Shown here piece by piece: positions 31,384 through 41,595 of a stretch of DNA of 64,000 bases. The number at the start of each line of letters is the position of its first letter. Position 1 is the stretch's first letter. A program made the position numbers and the translations under genes. The stretch covers positions 1-64,000 of the forward strand of contig DYET01000034.1 of the NCBI GenBank assembly GCA_020725625.1. The letters run 5' to 3'. Under the pieces are notes generated by a model. It saw only the letters and a list, made by a program, of their open reading frames with translations. It did not search any database and was not told where the DNA came from. Source of the DNA: Desulfovirgula sp. (GTDB lineage Bacteria; Bacillota; Desulfotomaculia; Desulfotomaculales; Desulfocucumaceae).

Positions 31384-32940
31384 ATGATAATTTTCGAGCC
31401 GAAATATCTTTTTACCATCCTGCTGCTATTAACCATCGTGGTCATCACCTTCGCCACCCAGAAATACACCCGCAGCACGGTTAACTTTTACGTGGCAGGG
31501 CGGAGCTTCGGCTGGGTCATGAACGGTTCCGCCATCGCCGGGGACTACCTCTCGGCCGCAACCTTCCTGGGCCTGGCCGGACTGACCTTTGCCTTCGGCT
31601 ATGACGGCATATTCTATACCTTCTGCTTTTCCGCGGGGCTGACCCTGCTGACGGTGTTCGTGGCCGGTCCCCTGAGAAGGTTCGGCGCCTACACTGTGCC
31701 GGACTTCCTGGCCCAGCGCTTCCACAGCAAGAGGGCCCGGATGGTGGCGGTCATCGTGGTGCTGGCCATATCCGGATTTTACGCCGCGCCCCAGATTCTC
31801 GGAGCGGCCGGTATCCTGAAGATGTTCTTCGGTACCACGTACAGCTTCGGCGTCATCTTTACCATCGTGGTAATGGTGTTTTACGTGGGCGTGGGCGGGA
31901 TGAAAGGGACCACCATCAACCAGGCCCTGGAGATCTGGATCCGCTTCGGGGCTTTTGTGATCCTTTTTGCCATGGCCATCGCCGCCGGCCATAATTACGG
32001 CAAAATTATGGACATCCTGGTCAGCTTCAAGGGGGCTGTCCCGGACACCGCCCAGGTGGCCGGCAAGGCCATAATGCACGACGGTTCCAAGTGGGAGTGG
32101 ACCGGCGGTTATCTCTTCAAGACCTTGCCGTCCACCATCTCCATCCTTTTCGGCCTGATCTTCGGCACCCTGGGCCTGCCCCACATCCTGCTTCGCTTCT
32201 ACACCAACCCGTCGGCCAAGGAGGCCCGCTACTCCGGCCTCTTCGCCATCGGCATCGCCTCGGCCTTCTTCATCCTGGCCCTCTACCTGGGCACCGTCGG
32301 CCGGGCCGTCTTCGTCGAGGGCGGGCTGGCCCCGCACATAGTCAAGAACTTCGCCACCGGGGGTGTGAACATGGTCATCCCGACCCTGGCCGAGGCCCTG
32401 GGCGGCAAGTGGCTGCTGGGAATAGTGGTGGCCGGCGCCTTCGCGGCGGTGTTCTCAAACCTCTCGGGGCTGTTCATCGCCAGCACCGGCGCCCTGGGCC
32501 ACGACATTTACGCCCACTTCATCAACCCCAACGCCACCGAGAAGCAGAAGGTGGCCGCGGCCAGGTGGTCGGCGGTACTGTGCGGCGTGTTTTACGGGAT
32601 TCTGGGCCTGCTGGTGGAGAAGGCCTCCATCGGCCACCTGGTGGGGCTGGCCTTCAACGTGGCGGCCTCAACCTTCGCGCCCATCTTTGTTCTGGGCATC
32701 TGGTGGCGGGGCATGACCGAGAAGGGCGCCATCGCCGGACTGCTGGTGGGGTTGCTGTCGTCCCTGTACTTCATCTTCCTGCCCCAGTTGGTACCCGCAG
32801 CCATTAGGTACCCCATTCCGGGGCTCTTTACAGTGCCCCTGGGCTTCCTGGCGGTTTATGTGGTTTCCAAGCTTGACGGGATGGTCCCCGCCGACGTCAA
32901 CGAGTTCATGACCAAGATTCACTCCAAGGAAGCGCTGTAA
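31384..32940 (+). CDS. sodium:solute symporter family, ActP-like (cation/acetate) permease
   Basis: NFYVAGRSFGWVMNGSAIAGDYLSAATFLGLAGLTFAFGYDG and multiple TM helices. Confidence 0.9.
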   Translation: MIIFEPKYLFTILLLLTIVVITFATQKYTRSTVNFYVAGRSFGWVMNGSAIAGDYLSAATFLGLAGLTFAFGYDGIFYTFCFSAGLTLLTVFVAGPLRRFGAYTVPDFLAQRFHSKRARMVAVIVVLAISGFYAAPQILGAAGILKMFFGTTYSFGVIFTIVVMVFYVGVGGMKGTTINQALEIWIRFGAFVILFAMAIAAGHNYGKIMDILVSFKGAVPDTAQVAGKAIMHDGSKWEWTGGYLFKTLPSTISILFGLIFGTLGLPHILLRFYTNPSAKEARYSGLFAIGIASAFFILALYLGTVGRAVFVEGGLAPHIVKNFATGGVNMVIPTLAEALGGKWLLGIVVAGAFAAVFSNLSGLFIASTGALGHDIYAHFINPNATEKQKVAAARWSAVLCGVFYGILGLLVEKASIGHLVGLAFNVAASTFAPIFVLGIWWRGMTEKGAIAGLLVGLLSSLYFIFLPQLVPAAIRYPIPGLFTVPLGFLAVYVVSKLDGMVPADVNEFMTKIHSKEAL

Positions 32941-32972
32941 AACCGCTCTTCAGCCAAACGGCAAAAACAGAT

Positions 32973-33003
32973 TAGGGCTTGCCGATCGCTTCGGCAAGCC
33001 CTA
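32973..33003 (+). terminator. strong intergenic hairpin, possible terminator
   Basis: tagggcttgccga-tcgct-tcggcaagcccta perfect stem; weak T-tract. Confidence 0.5.
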
Positions 33004-33064
33004 AAATTATGGAAACGGCCGGTAAGCGGAATTTATTTTCAGACTTCAGAGGAGGTGCGGGAAG

Positions 33065-34993
33065 ATGCCCAAAAGCATCCGCGAGGTGCTGGACACCGTT
33101 CCACCCTTCAACGTTCTGCCGCCGGAGGTCCTGGACTCCCTGGAGGCCAGGCTGATCATGAAGACCTACCCCCCCGGATCTTACGTATTCAAACAGGGCG
33201 AAGGGAGCCTTAACACCCTGTTTCTCATCGTCAGGGGATCGGCAGAGGTGGTGGCCGTCAACGACAAGGGGGACGAGGCCGTGCTGGGCTTCAGGGGGGT
33301 GGAGGATTTTTTCGGGGAGACCGGGCTCACCGGGGGGCAGTACTCGGCCTCGGTCAGGGCCAAGGAGGAACTGACCTGCCTGCTTATTCCCGGGGAGGAG
33401 GTGGACCGGCTGATCGGAAGGCACAGCGATTTTGCGGGGTATCTTACCGAACTGCTGGTGGAGCGGATGCGGTCGCTGTATGACGGGATTATCCAGGAAC
33501 AGTCCTTTGACGCTTACGGAGTGGTGGAGACCCCGCTGTTCAGGAAGCGTATCAGCGACATCATGTCCTCACCGGTAATCACCTGTTCCACCAGGGACAC
33601 CGTGGTTGAAGTGGCCGAACTGATGAGGATCAGGAGCATAAGCGCGGTAATGGTGGTGGACGGGGAAAACCGGCCCGTGGGAGTCATTACCAACGCCGAC
33701 CTGGTGCACAAGATACTGGCCCGGTCGGTCACCGATTACCCCGGTATAATCGCCGGCACCATCATGAATCCCGACGTGGTTACCATAAATTCAGACGCCT
33801 TTTACGCCGAGGCCCTGATGGCCGTGTCCAAGCACCAAACCAAGCAACTGGCGGTGACCAGGAAGGGAAAACTGGTGGGCATAGTCACGCTGGCCGACCT
33901 GGTCAAGACCAGAAGCACGGGAACGCTGACCATCATTCACGACATAGAGTCCCAGAAGGACATAGAAGGGCTGTCCAGAATAGGCACCGAGGTGGATAAC
34001 CTCCTCAACGCCCTGGTGGCCGAGAAGGCGCCGGTGCAGGAAATACTCATGATCATCTCCGAGTTTCACGAGCGGCTTACCAGGAAGGTCATCCAGCTTT
34101 GCGAGGAGGAGATGGCCGGGAGCGGCTTCGGCCCGCCCCCGGCGGAGTACTGCTGGGTGAATACCGGCAGCGCCGGGCGCCGGGAGCAGACAATCCGGAC
34201 CGACCAGGATAACTTCATTATCTTCCGGGACCCCGGGAAAGAAAAAAAGGAAAAAGTCCGGGATTATTTCCTGAGACTGGCCCTGATGGTCAACGAGGGA
34301 CTGGACCGGTGCGGGTTCGCCAAGTGCCCGGGCAATGTAATGGCCTCAAACCCGCTGTGGTGCAGGTCTCTCAAAGAGTGGGAGGGCGTGGTCAAAAACT
34401 GGGTGGATAAAGTGTCCAAGGACCCCCAGTCGGTCAGGCAGCTGACCATCATGCTGGACTTCAGGCCGGTTTGCGGGGAAAAAAAGCTGGCTCAAGCACT
34501 GTGGGAAAAAACGATAGAAATATACCGGGAATCAACCGCCGTTTCGCATTACCTGACTCAGGACGACCTGAGCGCCAGGGTGCCGGTAACCATGTGGGGG
34601 GGGTTCGTTACCGAAAAAACCGGTCCCCACAAGGACGAGATCAACCTGAAGGCCTCGGCCGGGGTGCACATAGTCAACTGCATCAGGATTTTCGCCCTTA
34701 AAAACGGGATCGCCGAAACCAACACCTTTGGCAGGATTGCGGAGTTGCGCCGGGTGGGGGGGCTCAAGGCCGACGAGGCCGACTTTGTTGAGGCCGCTTA
34801 CGAAACCCTGATGATGTTCAGGATCCGGGAAAATCTGAAGAAGGTAAAAAGGGGGGAAAAGGCGGACAACTACATAAACCCGTCGCAATTAAGCAGGCAG
34901 GAGCGGGAAATATTGAAGGGCGCCTTCACCGCCGTGTCCCGACTGCAGAAGCTGACCGGGTCCACCTTTACGCTGTTGTGGCTGGCCAAGTAG
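33065..34993 (+). CDS. cNMP-binding/CBS/DUF294 GlnD-like nucleotidyltransferase
   Basis: cNMP-binding N-terminus, paired CBS repeats, NTase motif GSAGRREQTIRTDQDNFII. Confidence 0.88.
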   Translation: MPKSIREVLDTVPPFNVLPPEVLDSLEARLIMKTYPPGSYVFKQGEGSLNTLFLIVRGSAEVVAVNDKGDEAVLGFRGVEDFFGETGLTGGQYSASVRAKEELTCLLIPGEEVDRLIGRHSDFAGYLTELLVERMRSLYDGIIQEQSFDAYGVVETPLFRKRISDIMSSPVITCSTRDTVVEVAELMRIRSISAVMVVDGENRPVGVITNADLVHKILARSVTDYPGIIAGTIMNPDVVTINSDAFYAEALMAVSKHQTKQLAVTRKGKLVGIVTLADLVKTRSTGTLTIIHDIESQKDIEGLSRIGTEVDNLLNALVAEKAPVQEILMIISEFHERLTRKVIQLCEEEMAGSGFGPPPAEYCWVNTGSAGRREQTIRTDQDNFIIFRDPGKEKKEKVRDYFLRLALMVNEGLDRCGFAKCPGNVMASNPLWCRSLKEWEGVVKNWVDKVSKDPQSVRQLTIMLDFRPVCGEKKLAQALWEKTIEIYRESTAVSHYLTQDDLSARVPVTMWGGFVTEKTGPHKDEINLKASAGVHIVNCIRIFALKNGIAETNTFGRIAELRRVGGLKADEADFVEAAYETLMMFRIRENLKKVKRGEKADNYINPSQLSRQEREILKGAFTAVSRLQKLTGSTFTLLWLAK

Positions 34994-35056
34994 GTTTTGC
35001 AGATAATAGTTTAACAATAACCAATAACCTGCCTGCCAATAACCTAATTAATACCG

Positions 35057-35797
35057 CTACAGTGGCACCAGCCTAATCCTTCCCTTGACCGCCAGCCGGT
35101 CTCCCAGGATGGCCAGGGCGCCGCTCACCCCGGGAATGGAAGTGGCGAAACTGACAGCCTTTTCCAGGTCGTCCCAGGACTTGACCAGGTTTCCGGCGGC
35201 GGTGGCCGCGGCGTCGGCCAGAGGGGCCGACGGGGAGACCACAACCACCGCGTCGGCGCACCCGAAGCTCAGGGAGTGGCCGACCGTGCCGGATGAGGTG
35301 CAGATCCCCGCCGGCGTTTCATCGGGGCGGATTTCCAGGCCCAACCGGTAGCTCAGCACCGACCTGCCGGCAAAAATGCCGATCAGCCTTTTTCGCCTGG
35401 TGCGCAGGAAAATATCCCCGCCGTTTTCCACAATCACTTCGCGGGAATACCTCAGGAGATCCCTGCCCACCGCCTCGGATATGGCCCCGGCCACGGCCGC
35501 CATGGGTCCCACCCCGGCGGACCTGGCGGCGCCGGCCATGGCCGTCGCGATGGCCGGCGCGCCGGGCAAGGTATGGCAGGGGACCAGGGATTTTAAAAAT
35601 CCCGGGTCCCTTTCGATGTAGTCCTCCAGCTGGGCCCGGTACTTCCTGACCAGCTTTTCCACCAGTTCAACCGTTTTCTCATTGTAGCGCTCCTTCCTTA
35701 GGCCCACGTCGAGGTCGGTTTCCCTGACGGCCACCCGGAAGTGGACCAGGTCATCCTGGCGGTGCCTGAGGCGGTAATCCCTTTCCAGGTACTCCAA
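35057..35797 (-). CDS. UPF0280 (COG2122, ApbE-like) family protein
   Basis: MEYLERDYRLRHRQDDLVHFRVAVRETDLDV, GPMAAVAGAISEAVGRDLL, VENGGDIFLR. Confidence 0.85.
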   Translation of the reverse strand: MEYLERDYRLRHRQDDLVHFRVAVRETDLDVGLRKERYNEKTVELVEKLVRKYRAQLEDYIERDPGFLKSLVPCHTLPGAPAIATAMAGAARSAGVGPMAAVAGAISEAVGRDLLRYSREVIVENGGDIFLRTRRKRLIGIFAGRSVLSYRLGLEIRPDETPAGICTSSGTVGHSLSFGCADAVVVVSPSAPLADAAATAAGNLVKSWDDLEKAVSFATSIPGVSGALAILGDRLAVKGRIRLVPL

Positions 35798-36208
35798 CTA
35801 GAGCTTTACCTCCATGGCCCTCACCGGGCAGATTTTTAGGCACAGCTGGCAGACCACGCAGTTGTCACCGTCAAACCTGACCTCCATCGACGGCCTCTCC
35901 AGATAGAGGGCACCGGTCGGGCAGATGGCCGTGCAGCCCCCGCACATAATGCATCTTTCTTCATCCCTAACGATTTCCTGGGTCAGGGCCTGGACCTGGA
36001 CTCCCTGATCACGCAGGTAGTTCATCCCTCCGTCCACCTGATCCCCGGTGATTTCCAAGACCATGGTACCCTCTTTCTGCGGGTTGACATTGGCCTTGAG
36101 GATGTTCACGACAAGGTCGTAGTCCTTGACCAGCCGGTAGATGATGGGCTTGTCGGAGATGTCGGGACCGAACCTCAGTACTATTTTTTTAGGCGCCACA
36201 CGCCTCAC
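35798..36208 (-). CDS. NIL-domain 4Fe-4S ferredoxin
   Basis: NIL-type N-terminus plus CIMCGGCTAICPTGAL and CVVCQLCLKICPVRAM. Confidence 0.88.
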   Translation of the reverse strand: MRRVAPKKIVLRFGPDISDKPIIYRLVKDYDLVVNILKANVNPQKEGTMVLEITGDQVDGGMNYLRDQGVQVQALTQEIVRDEERCIMCGGCTAICPTGALYLERPSMEVRFDGDNCVVCQLCLKICPVRAMEVKL

Positions 36209-36291
36209 TCCTTGCCAGTTTATTTTTCCGGGTCGCGGTTTTGGTCAGCATCAGACGGTCCATCCAGCCTTTTTCGACAAACCCTGGCACA

Positions 36292-37521
36292 TTACCCCTT
36301 CAGGGCCTTGCCGCTGATCCCGTCCGCCGGAGAGGGCAGGAGCTGCACGGGCTCGGTGAGCAGAAACCTGCCCTGTTCGATCCACTGCTTGAGAATTCCG
36401 GCTATTTCCCTGGCCTTAGGGTAGCTTGACAGCGGCGCGGCAGGAACCTCCTTGCCGTTCACCTTTATCCTGCCAGATTTGAGTTCGGCATAGCTTACAT
36501 AGCCCATGTTGCCCGGGGTCCGGCTGGGGTAGGCCTCGCTGTAGTCCACCACCGGCGCGTACAGTTCCCGGTCGCTGGCCGCCGCGTAAAGGGCGATTTC
36601 CTCGTCCAGGATGGGAATGGGTATGCCGATGCCCACCGCAAAGGAAGCGCCGTACCCGACAAAGCTGATCCCTTTCAGCCACCTGGGGGACATCTGCTTG
36701 AGATCCCCGATCACCGCCAGGGTTCCTCCGGCCGGCCCTAGGGTTTTTCCGTCCGGCGACTTCTGGATGGAGGGGAAGTGCTGGGTACCGTGCCAAGCCA
36801 CATACCCGACGCCCCCGCCCAGGAATATCCTGGTGCCTATGCCCACGGTCCTGAAGTGCGGGTCCTTGAGAAGCGGGCTAAGCTGGCCGGAGGTGGAATA
36901 ATGGGCGTTGCCGAGGTTGGGCTTGAGCATTCCCATATAGGTGTATATCGTCCGGCTGCCCAGGTTCACCGCGCAGTTATAGTTCTGGTACGCGTTGCGC
37001 GGGTTGAATAAAAATGCCTCGTTTATATCGTCAATGGTGATGGTGGTCTCCAGTTCCCTGCGCGGGTAACAGTCAGTGCCGTAGCTTGTGGCTTTCAGGC
37101 GGACCGGCCGGCGGGCCACCAAGTCCTCGATGACGTGCCCGCCGCCGTACCGGAATTCCCCGGGATAGTTGCTGTTCAGCGGGTCGTCTTCGGGCACCTC
37201 GGTGGCGCCGATGTAAACGTCCACTGCCGCTATGCCGGAGTAAGCGGGCACGCCGTTGAGCCATACCTTTTGCATCTTCATGCGGGGGGCCGGGTGGCCC
37301 AGGTTTAGAAAGGCGCCGGACGAACACATGGGAGCGAAGGTGCCGGTGGTTACAACGTCCACCTGCCTGGCTGCGGCGGCCAGGCCTTTTTCCTCCGCCA
37401 GGGAAACGAAGTCGTCTGCAGTCAGGACAACAGCCTTTCCCGTCTTGATTTTTGCGTTGATTTCCGCGTAGCTCTTTTCCATGAAAAATCCATCCCTCCA
37501 CCTGTGCTCTAAATCCAGCAA
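36292..37521 (-). CDS. homocysteine biosynthesis protein (COG1900/DUF39)
   Basis: MEKSYAEINAKIKTGKAVVLTADDFVSLAEEKG, FAPMCSSGAFLNLGHPAPRMKMQKVWLNGVPAYSGIAAVDVYIGATE; SAM-I riboswitch upstream. Confidence 0.88.
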   Translation of the reverse strand: MLDLEHRWRDGFFMEKSYAEINAKIKTGKAVVLTADDFVSLAEEKGLAAAARQVDVVTTGTFAPMCSSGAFLNLGHPAPRMKMQKVWLNGVPAYSGIAAVDVYIGATEVPEDDPLNSNYPGEFRYGGGHVIEDLVARRPVRLKATSYGTDCYPRRELETTITIDDINEAFLFNPRNAYQNYNCAVNLGSRTIYTYMGMLKPNLGNAHYSTSGQLSPLLKDPHFRTVGIGTRIFLGGGVGYVAWHGTQHFPSIQKSPDGKTLGPAGGTLAVIGDLKQMSPRWLKGISFVGYGASFAVGIGIPIPILDEEIALYAAASDRELYAPVVDYSEAYPSRTPGNMGYVSYAELKSGRIKVNGKEVPAAPLSSYPKAREIAGILKQWIEQGRFLLTEPVQLLPSPADGISGKALKG

Positions 37522-37530
37522 GAGATTAAT

Positions 37531-37558
37531 AAGGCCTCTTCCGAAACAGAAGAGGCCT
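37531..37558 (-). terminator. riboswitch-associated terminator hairpin
   Basis: minus strand aggcctcttc-tgtttc-ggaagaggcctt, between SAM-I aptamer and the CDS. Confidence 0.65.
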
Positions 37559-37574
37559 GCAAAACCTTGCCCAC

Positions 37575-37688
37575 CTCTTATCTTTCAGAAGTATAAATAC
37601 TTCTGCAGGAATTAGCACCATGCCATTCAAATGAACGGCTGGTTGCCGGGCTTCACTGGGCCAGTCCCTCCGCCACTCCGGATAAGAG
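37575..37688 (-). ncRNA. SAM-I (S-box) riboswitch
   Basis: minus strand ctcttatccggagtggcggagggactggcccagtgaagcccggcaaccagcc...ggtgctaattcctgc...gaaagataagag. Confidence 0.95.
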
Positions 37689-37833
37689 CACATCTCATAT
37701 TTTGTTACTGAAGCATAGTATAGCAGTACGCCCCGGATTTTGTCAATCATAAATTGGAATGTGAGAGTCAAGAAGCCTAATCCAGACATTACTCTTTTTG
37801 AATTTTCAAGGTAGCTGCCGGGGGTTTTGGGTT

Positions 37834-39483
37834 TCATTCCAGGGCCGCAATCCATCTTTTTATTTTTCTGTCCTCGTCCAGCAGCAGGGATTGGGCCTGT
37901 TCGACGGTAACCGGTACGAAGCGGACCGCGTCGCCAGGCATGAGCTGGGCCACCTTTGGCAGGTCAATGGATACAATCGTCCCTATTTCAGGATATCCGC
38001 CCGCCGTTTGGGAGTCGACAAACAGTATGATGGGCTTTCCGTGGCCGGGCACCTGCACCGTCCCCGGGACCGTGCCGTCGGAGATGATCTCGGCGGGCCC
38101 CAGGTGTTCCACGTTCGGGCCTTCCAGCCGCAGGCCCGTCCTGTCCGAGTCGATGCTCACGGAATACTCCGAAGAAAAAAATGTTTCCATGCCCTTTCGG
38201 CTGAAATAGTCGTCCCGGGGACCGGGCACAACCCGTAAAAGGCGGGGTTTTTCCCGGCTTGGAAGCATGTTCGGGGGAACTTCCCGGGGCTGGGCACCGC
38301 AACCGGCAACTTCCCGGCCGGCGCCTGCCGCCGCCAACACGTCCCCGGCTTCCAGGGCGCGCCCCCGGTAGCCCCCAAGTCCTGTGCGCAGGAAGGTGGA
38401 GCGGCTTTCCATCACCGGCGGCACTTCAATGCCGCCGGCAACGGCGAGATACGCCCGGCACCCCTCCCCGGGGCCGAAAAAAGAAATTACCGACCCGGCT
38501 TTTACAGGTACTGACCGCCATCCCGGCAGGGGCTTTTCATCAAGCCGGGCGCCCAGGTCGGCCCCGGTGACGGCTATGACCGTGTCACCAAGTACTTCCA
38601 GGCGGGGGCCGATGGCAGTTATTTCCAGGCAGGCCCTGTTTTCGTCGTTTCCCACCAGGAGGTTGGCCAGTTTGAACGAGTAATGGTCGGCGGCACCGGA
38701 CGGCGGGATTCCGAATTGCTGGTAGCCGTGTCTCCCCAGGTCCTGGACGGTGGTCAGCAGCCCGGGCTGGATTACCTTAAACAGCGGGACGGCGCACCCG
38801 GCCGGCAGGCCGGACAGCCGGCGGTATTCGGCCTCGCTTATCTCAACGAAGCGCACGCAGTCCCCTGCTTTCAACAGGACGGGAGGGTTCTTGCCGGGAT
38901 CGTATAGTTTCAATGGGGTTCGCCCGATAATCCGCCATCCCCCGGGGCTGTCCACGGGGTAAATGCCGGTCTGGCTGCCGCCGATGCCCACCGAACCAGC
39001 CGGTACGACGGAACGGGGGTTTTTCAGCCTGGGGGTGATCAGGCGCCGGTGCAGTTCGCCCAGGTAAGGGAAGCCGGGCAGGAACCCAAGCATATACACG
39101 TGATATAGTTTTCCGCTGTGCAGGGAGATTACCTGTTCCGCCGTCAGGCCATGGTGGCGGGCGACAAAATCGAGGTCGGGGCCGAGTTCGCCGCCGTAAC
39201 AGGTCGGTATTTCCACCGTCCTGTGGGTGGAACCGCCGGCCGGACGCCGGGACGACACCCGGGAAATAATTTCTCTTACCAGGTCCCGGTGGGATATTTC
39301 CAGCGGGTCGTAATGCACCACCACTGACCGGTAAGTAGGCACCAGTGCGGTTACTCCGGGCAACGGACGGATTTTTTCCGACAGGATCCGAACCCGCCTG
39401 CTTACGGCCCTGCTGATTTGGTTGTCCAGTTCAACAACAAGACAGCGGTCGCCCGCTGTCCTGAAGCGAGGCCAATTACTCAC
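37834..39483 (-). CDS. 5-oxoprolinase subunits B/C fusion (PxpB-PxpC; KipI-KipA-like)
   Basis: KipI-like GFLPGFPYLGELHRRLITPRLKNPRSVVPAGSVGIGGSQTGIYPVDSPGGWRIIGRTP; KipA-like VIQPGLLTTVQDLGRHGYQQFGIPPSGAADHYS. Confidence 0.9.
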   Translation of the reverse strand: MSNWPRFRTAGDRCLVVELDNQISRAVSRRVRILSEKIRPLPGVTALVPTYRSVVVHYDPLEISHRDLVREIISRVSSRRPAGGSTHRTVEIPTCYGGELGPDLDFVARHHGLTAEQVISLHSGKLYHVYMLGFLPGFPYLGELHRRLITPRLKNPRSVVPAGSVGIGGSQTGIYPVDSPGGWRIIGRTPLKLYDPGKNPPVLLKAGDCVRFVEISEAEYRRLSGLPAGCAVPLFKVIQPGLLTTVQDLGRHGYQQFGIPPSGAADHYSFKLANLLVGNDENRACLEITAIGPRLEVLGDTVIAVTGADLGARLDEKPLPGWRSVPVKAGSVISFFGPGEGCRAYLAVAGGIEVPPVMESRSTFLRTGLGGYRGRALEAGDVLAAAGAGREVAGCGAQPREVPPNMLPSREKPRLLRVVPGPRDDYFSRKGMETFFSSEYSVSIDSDRTGLRLEGPNVEHLGPAEIISDGTVPGTVQVPGHGKPIILFVDSQTAGGYPEIGTIVSIDLPKVAQLMPGDAVRFVPVTVEQAQSLLLDEDRKIKRWIAALE

Positions 39484-39800
39484 GAAACTTTCACTCTCCA
39501 GTACCGAGGTTCAAAGACGCACCCCTTACGCAATATCGCCGGCAGCGGGGCCGGGCAACGTTCTGTTTGGGTAGTTAAGGGAACGGCGTTGTCAGGGACG
39601 GCGGTTTTGCCGGTGCTGCGGAACGGGAAGGCGCCGGCCGCCGGGGCCCGGTTCGCACCCAGTTAGTTCTTCAAATTTGCGATCATTCCTCCCAAATGCG
39701 CATAAAAAAAATCGGCTTCATAAACAAAGACGACATCCGCTGAAGATGCCGTTCCAAAATGCCTCCGGGATTAAGGAGGAAGGCGGCGCCTTAAAAGCGG

Positions 39801-40505
39801 TCAGACTCCCTCCACGGCGAAATAGTCGTTCAGCCGGTTGATGGCCTTTTTTTCTATCCTGGACACGTAGGACCTGGAGATGCCCAGCTTCTTGGCTATT
39901 TCCCTCTGGGTCAGGCGGAGGCCCCCCTTCAACCCGTAGCGCATGATGAGGATCTTTTTTTCCTGCGAGTTGAGGTCCGACAGCTTGTTCCAGAGGCGGT
40001 CGCTTTCAAATTTACCGGAAACGGCCTCGATTACGGTTTCAGGGTCGGTGCCCAGCACGTCGATGAAGCTGAGCTCGTTGCCCTCCTTGTCGGTGCCGAT
40101 GGGATCATAAATGGAGCATTCCGATCGGTACTTTTTCCGGGACCTGAAGTACATGAGGATTTCGTTCTCTATGCACTTCGAGGCGTAGGTGGCAAGGCGG
40201 GCGGCCTTGTCCGGATTGTAAGTGTTAATTGCCTTGATCAGCCCGATAGTGCCGATGGAAACCAGGTCGTCAAAATCCTCCCCTTCCCCGTCGAACTTTT
40301 TGGTGATGTGGGCCACAAGCCTCAAATTCCTCTCGACCAGGGTTTTTTTGGCGGATTCGTCTCCCGCCGCGGCCTTTGCCAGGTACATGTTTTCCTCTTC
40401 ATCGCTGAGAGGCTTTGGAAAACTGTTGTTGGCAACATAGGCCAGCAAAAGGGCCAGGCCGTTGACTACGGAAAGTACCGCCGGAGCAAGGATACCGGGC
40501 AGCAT
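39801..40505 (-). CDS. sigK: RNA polymerase sporulation sigma factor SigK
   Basis: RNLRLVAHITKKFDGEGEDFDDLVSIGTIGLIKAINTYNPDKAARLATYASKCIENEILM; C-terminal HTH LTQREIAKKLGISRSYVSRIEKKA. Confidence 0.92.
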   Translation of the reverse strand: MLPGILAPAVLSVVNGLALLLAYVANNSFPKPLSDEEENMYLAKAAAGDESAKKTLVERNLRLVAHITKKFDGEGEDFDDLVSIGTIGLIKAINTYNPDKAARLATYASKCIENEILMYFRSRKKYRSECSIYDPIGTDKEGNELSFIDVLGTDPETVIEAVSGKFESDRLWNKLSDLNSQEKKILIMRYGLKGGLRLTQREIAKKLGISRSYVSRIEKKAINRLNDYFAVEGV

Positions 40506-40759
40506 TCAATCCCTCCTCCTGCCTTGAAAAATGCGATGCCTTATATCTTATGCCCGATCCGGGCAAAAGTGCCAGTCCCAAAGAAAGTTTTTAACGTTGT
40601 TGCAAAAATGAAATATAATTTGTTTAGTATTTGTTTATTTAAGATGTTAATTAAATGATAAAATAGGGTTAAGGACGGGAATGGCGGTGTAAAGGCGGCT
40701 GGTACGGTTTTTGAAATAGTTTTAATTGCGTAAAAAAACCATCACAAGGAGGTTATCCA

Positions 40760-41584
40760 ATGTGCCAGTGGTGTGTGAAGCACGGGGACGGAGGAAAATG
40801 GTACTTTAATACCAGGAACTACGCCCAGAAGATGTACAAGCTGAGGGCCAAGGAAATAAAGAGGAAGGGCGCGGAGTCCAACCCCCAGACCATGGCCGAG
40901 GACATTATGGCCGAGGCTATAGAGGCCAGGAGCCTTGACCCGGTGAACTTCCCCATGCTCAAGGAAAGGGCGGAGCAGTTGAGCCAGGCCGTTCATTTCG
41001 GCCAGGTAATCACCCTGGAAGAAGTTTGCGCCATCATGGACATCGCCTATCCCCTGGCCAAGATGACCTGCGCCTGCCGGCGGCACGTACGGGGGCTGCC
41101 CAACGAAAAGAATTATTTCTGCATGGGGATCGGGGTCGGCATGTTCAAGTGGGAGAGATGGCCGGAGACTTACCGGGGAGGCGTGGAGTTTTTGTCGCCC
41201 GGAGAGGCCAAGGAGTGGTTGAGGGAAGTGAACAAAATGGGGATGGTGCACACCTTCTGGACCTTTGGGACGCCCTACATAGGCGGCATATGCAACTGCG
41301 AGTACCCTGTCTGCCTGGGCATCAGAAACAGGCTCGATTACGACATCAGGGTGCTGATCAAGGGAGAATGGGTGGCCCAGGTGGACGGCAGCCTGTGCAC
41401 CGGCTGCGGCACCTGCGTGGAGCGCTGCCAGTTCGGGGCGGTCAAGATTGAGGTGTCCCTGGGCAAGGCCAGCGTGAACATGATGAAATGCTTCGGCTGC
41501 GGCCTCTGTGAGACCGGGTGCAAAAACAAGGCCGTGACCATGGTCGACCGCAACAGCCTCCCGGTACTGAGGGAAATCTGGTAG
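40760..41584 (+). CDS. 4Fe-4S ferredoxin-domain protein with additional N-terminal Cys cluster
   Basis: N-terminal CQWC, CACRRH, CNCEYPVC and C-terminal CTGCGTCVERCQFGAV / CFGCGLCETGC. Confidence 0.8.
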   Translation: MCQWCVKHGDGGKWYFNTRNYAQKMYKLRAKEIKRKGAESNPQTMAEDIMAEAIEARSLDPVNFPMLKERAEQLSQAVHFGQVITLEEVCAIMDIAYPLAKMTCACRRHVRGLPNEKNYFCMGIGVGMFKWERWPETYRGGVEFLSPGEAKEWLREVNKMGMVHTFWTFGTPYIGGICNCEYPVCLGIRNRLDYDIRVLIKGEWVAQVDGSLCTGCGTCVERCQFGAVKIEVSLGKASVNMMKCFGCGLCETGCKNKAVTMVDRNSLPVLREIW

Positions 41585-41595
41585 GAGGTGGAAAG

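Noticed and set aside
31429-32337. 302-aa minus-strand ORF inside the symporter
   Set aside because: Composition artefact of a hydrophobic GC-rich gene read in reverse
40700-40715. TGGTACGGTTTTTGAA as a sigma-54 promoter for the ferredoxin operon
   Set aside because: The essential -12 GC is GA; too weak to claim without a mapped start
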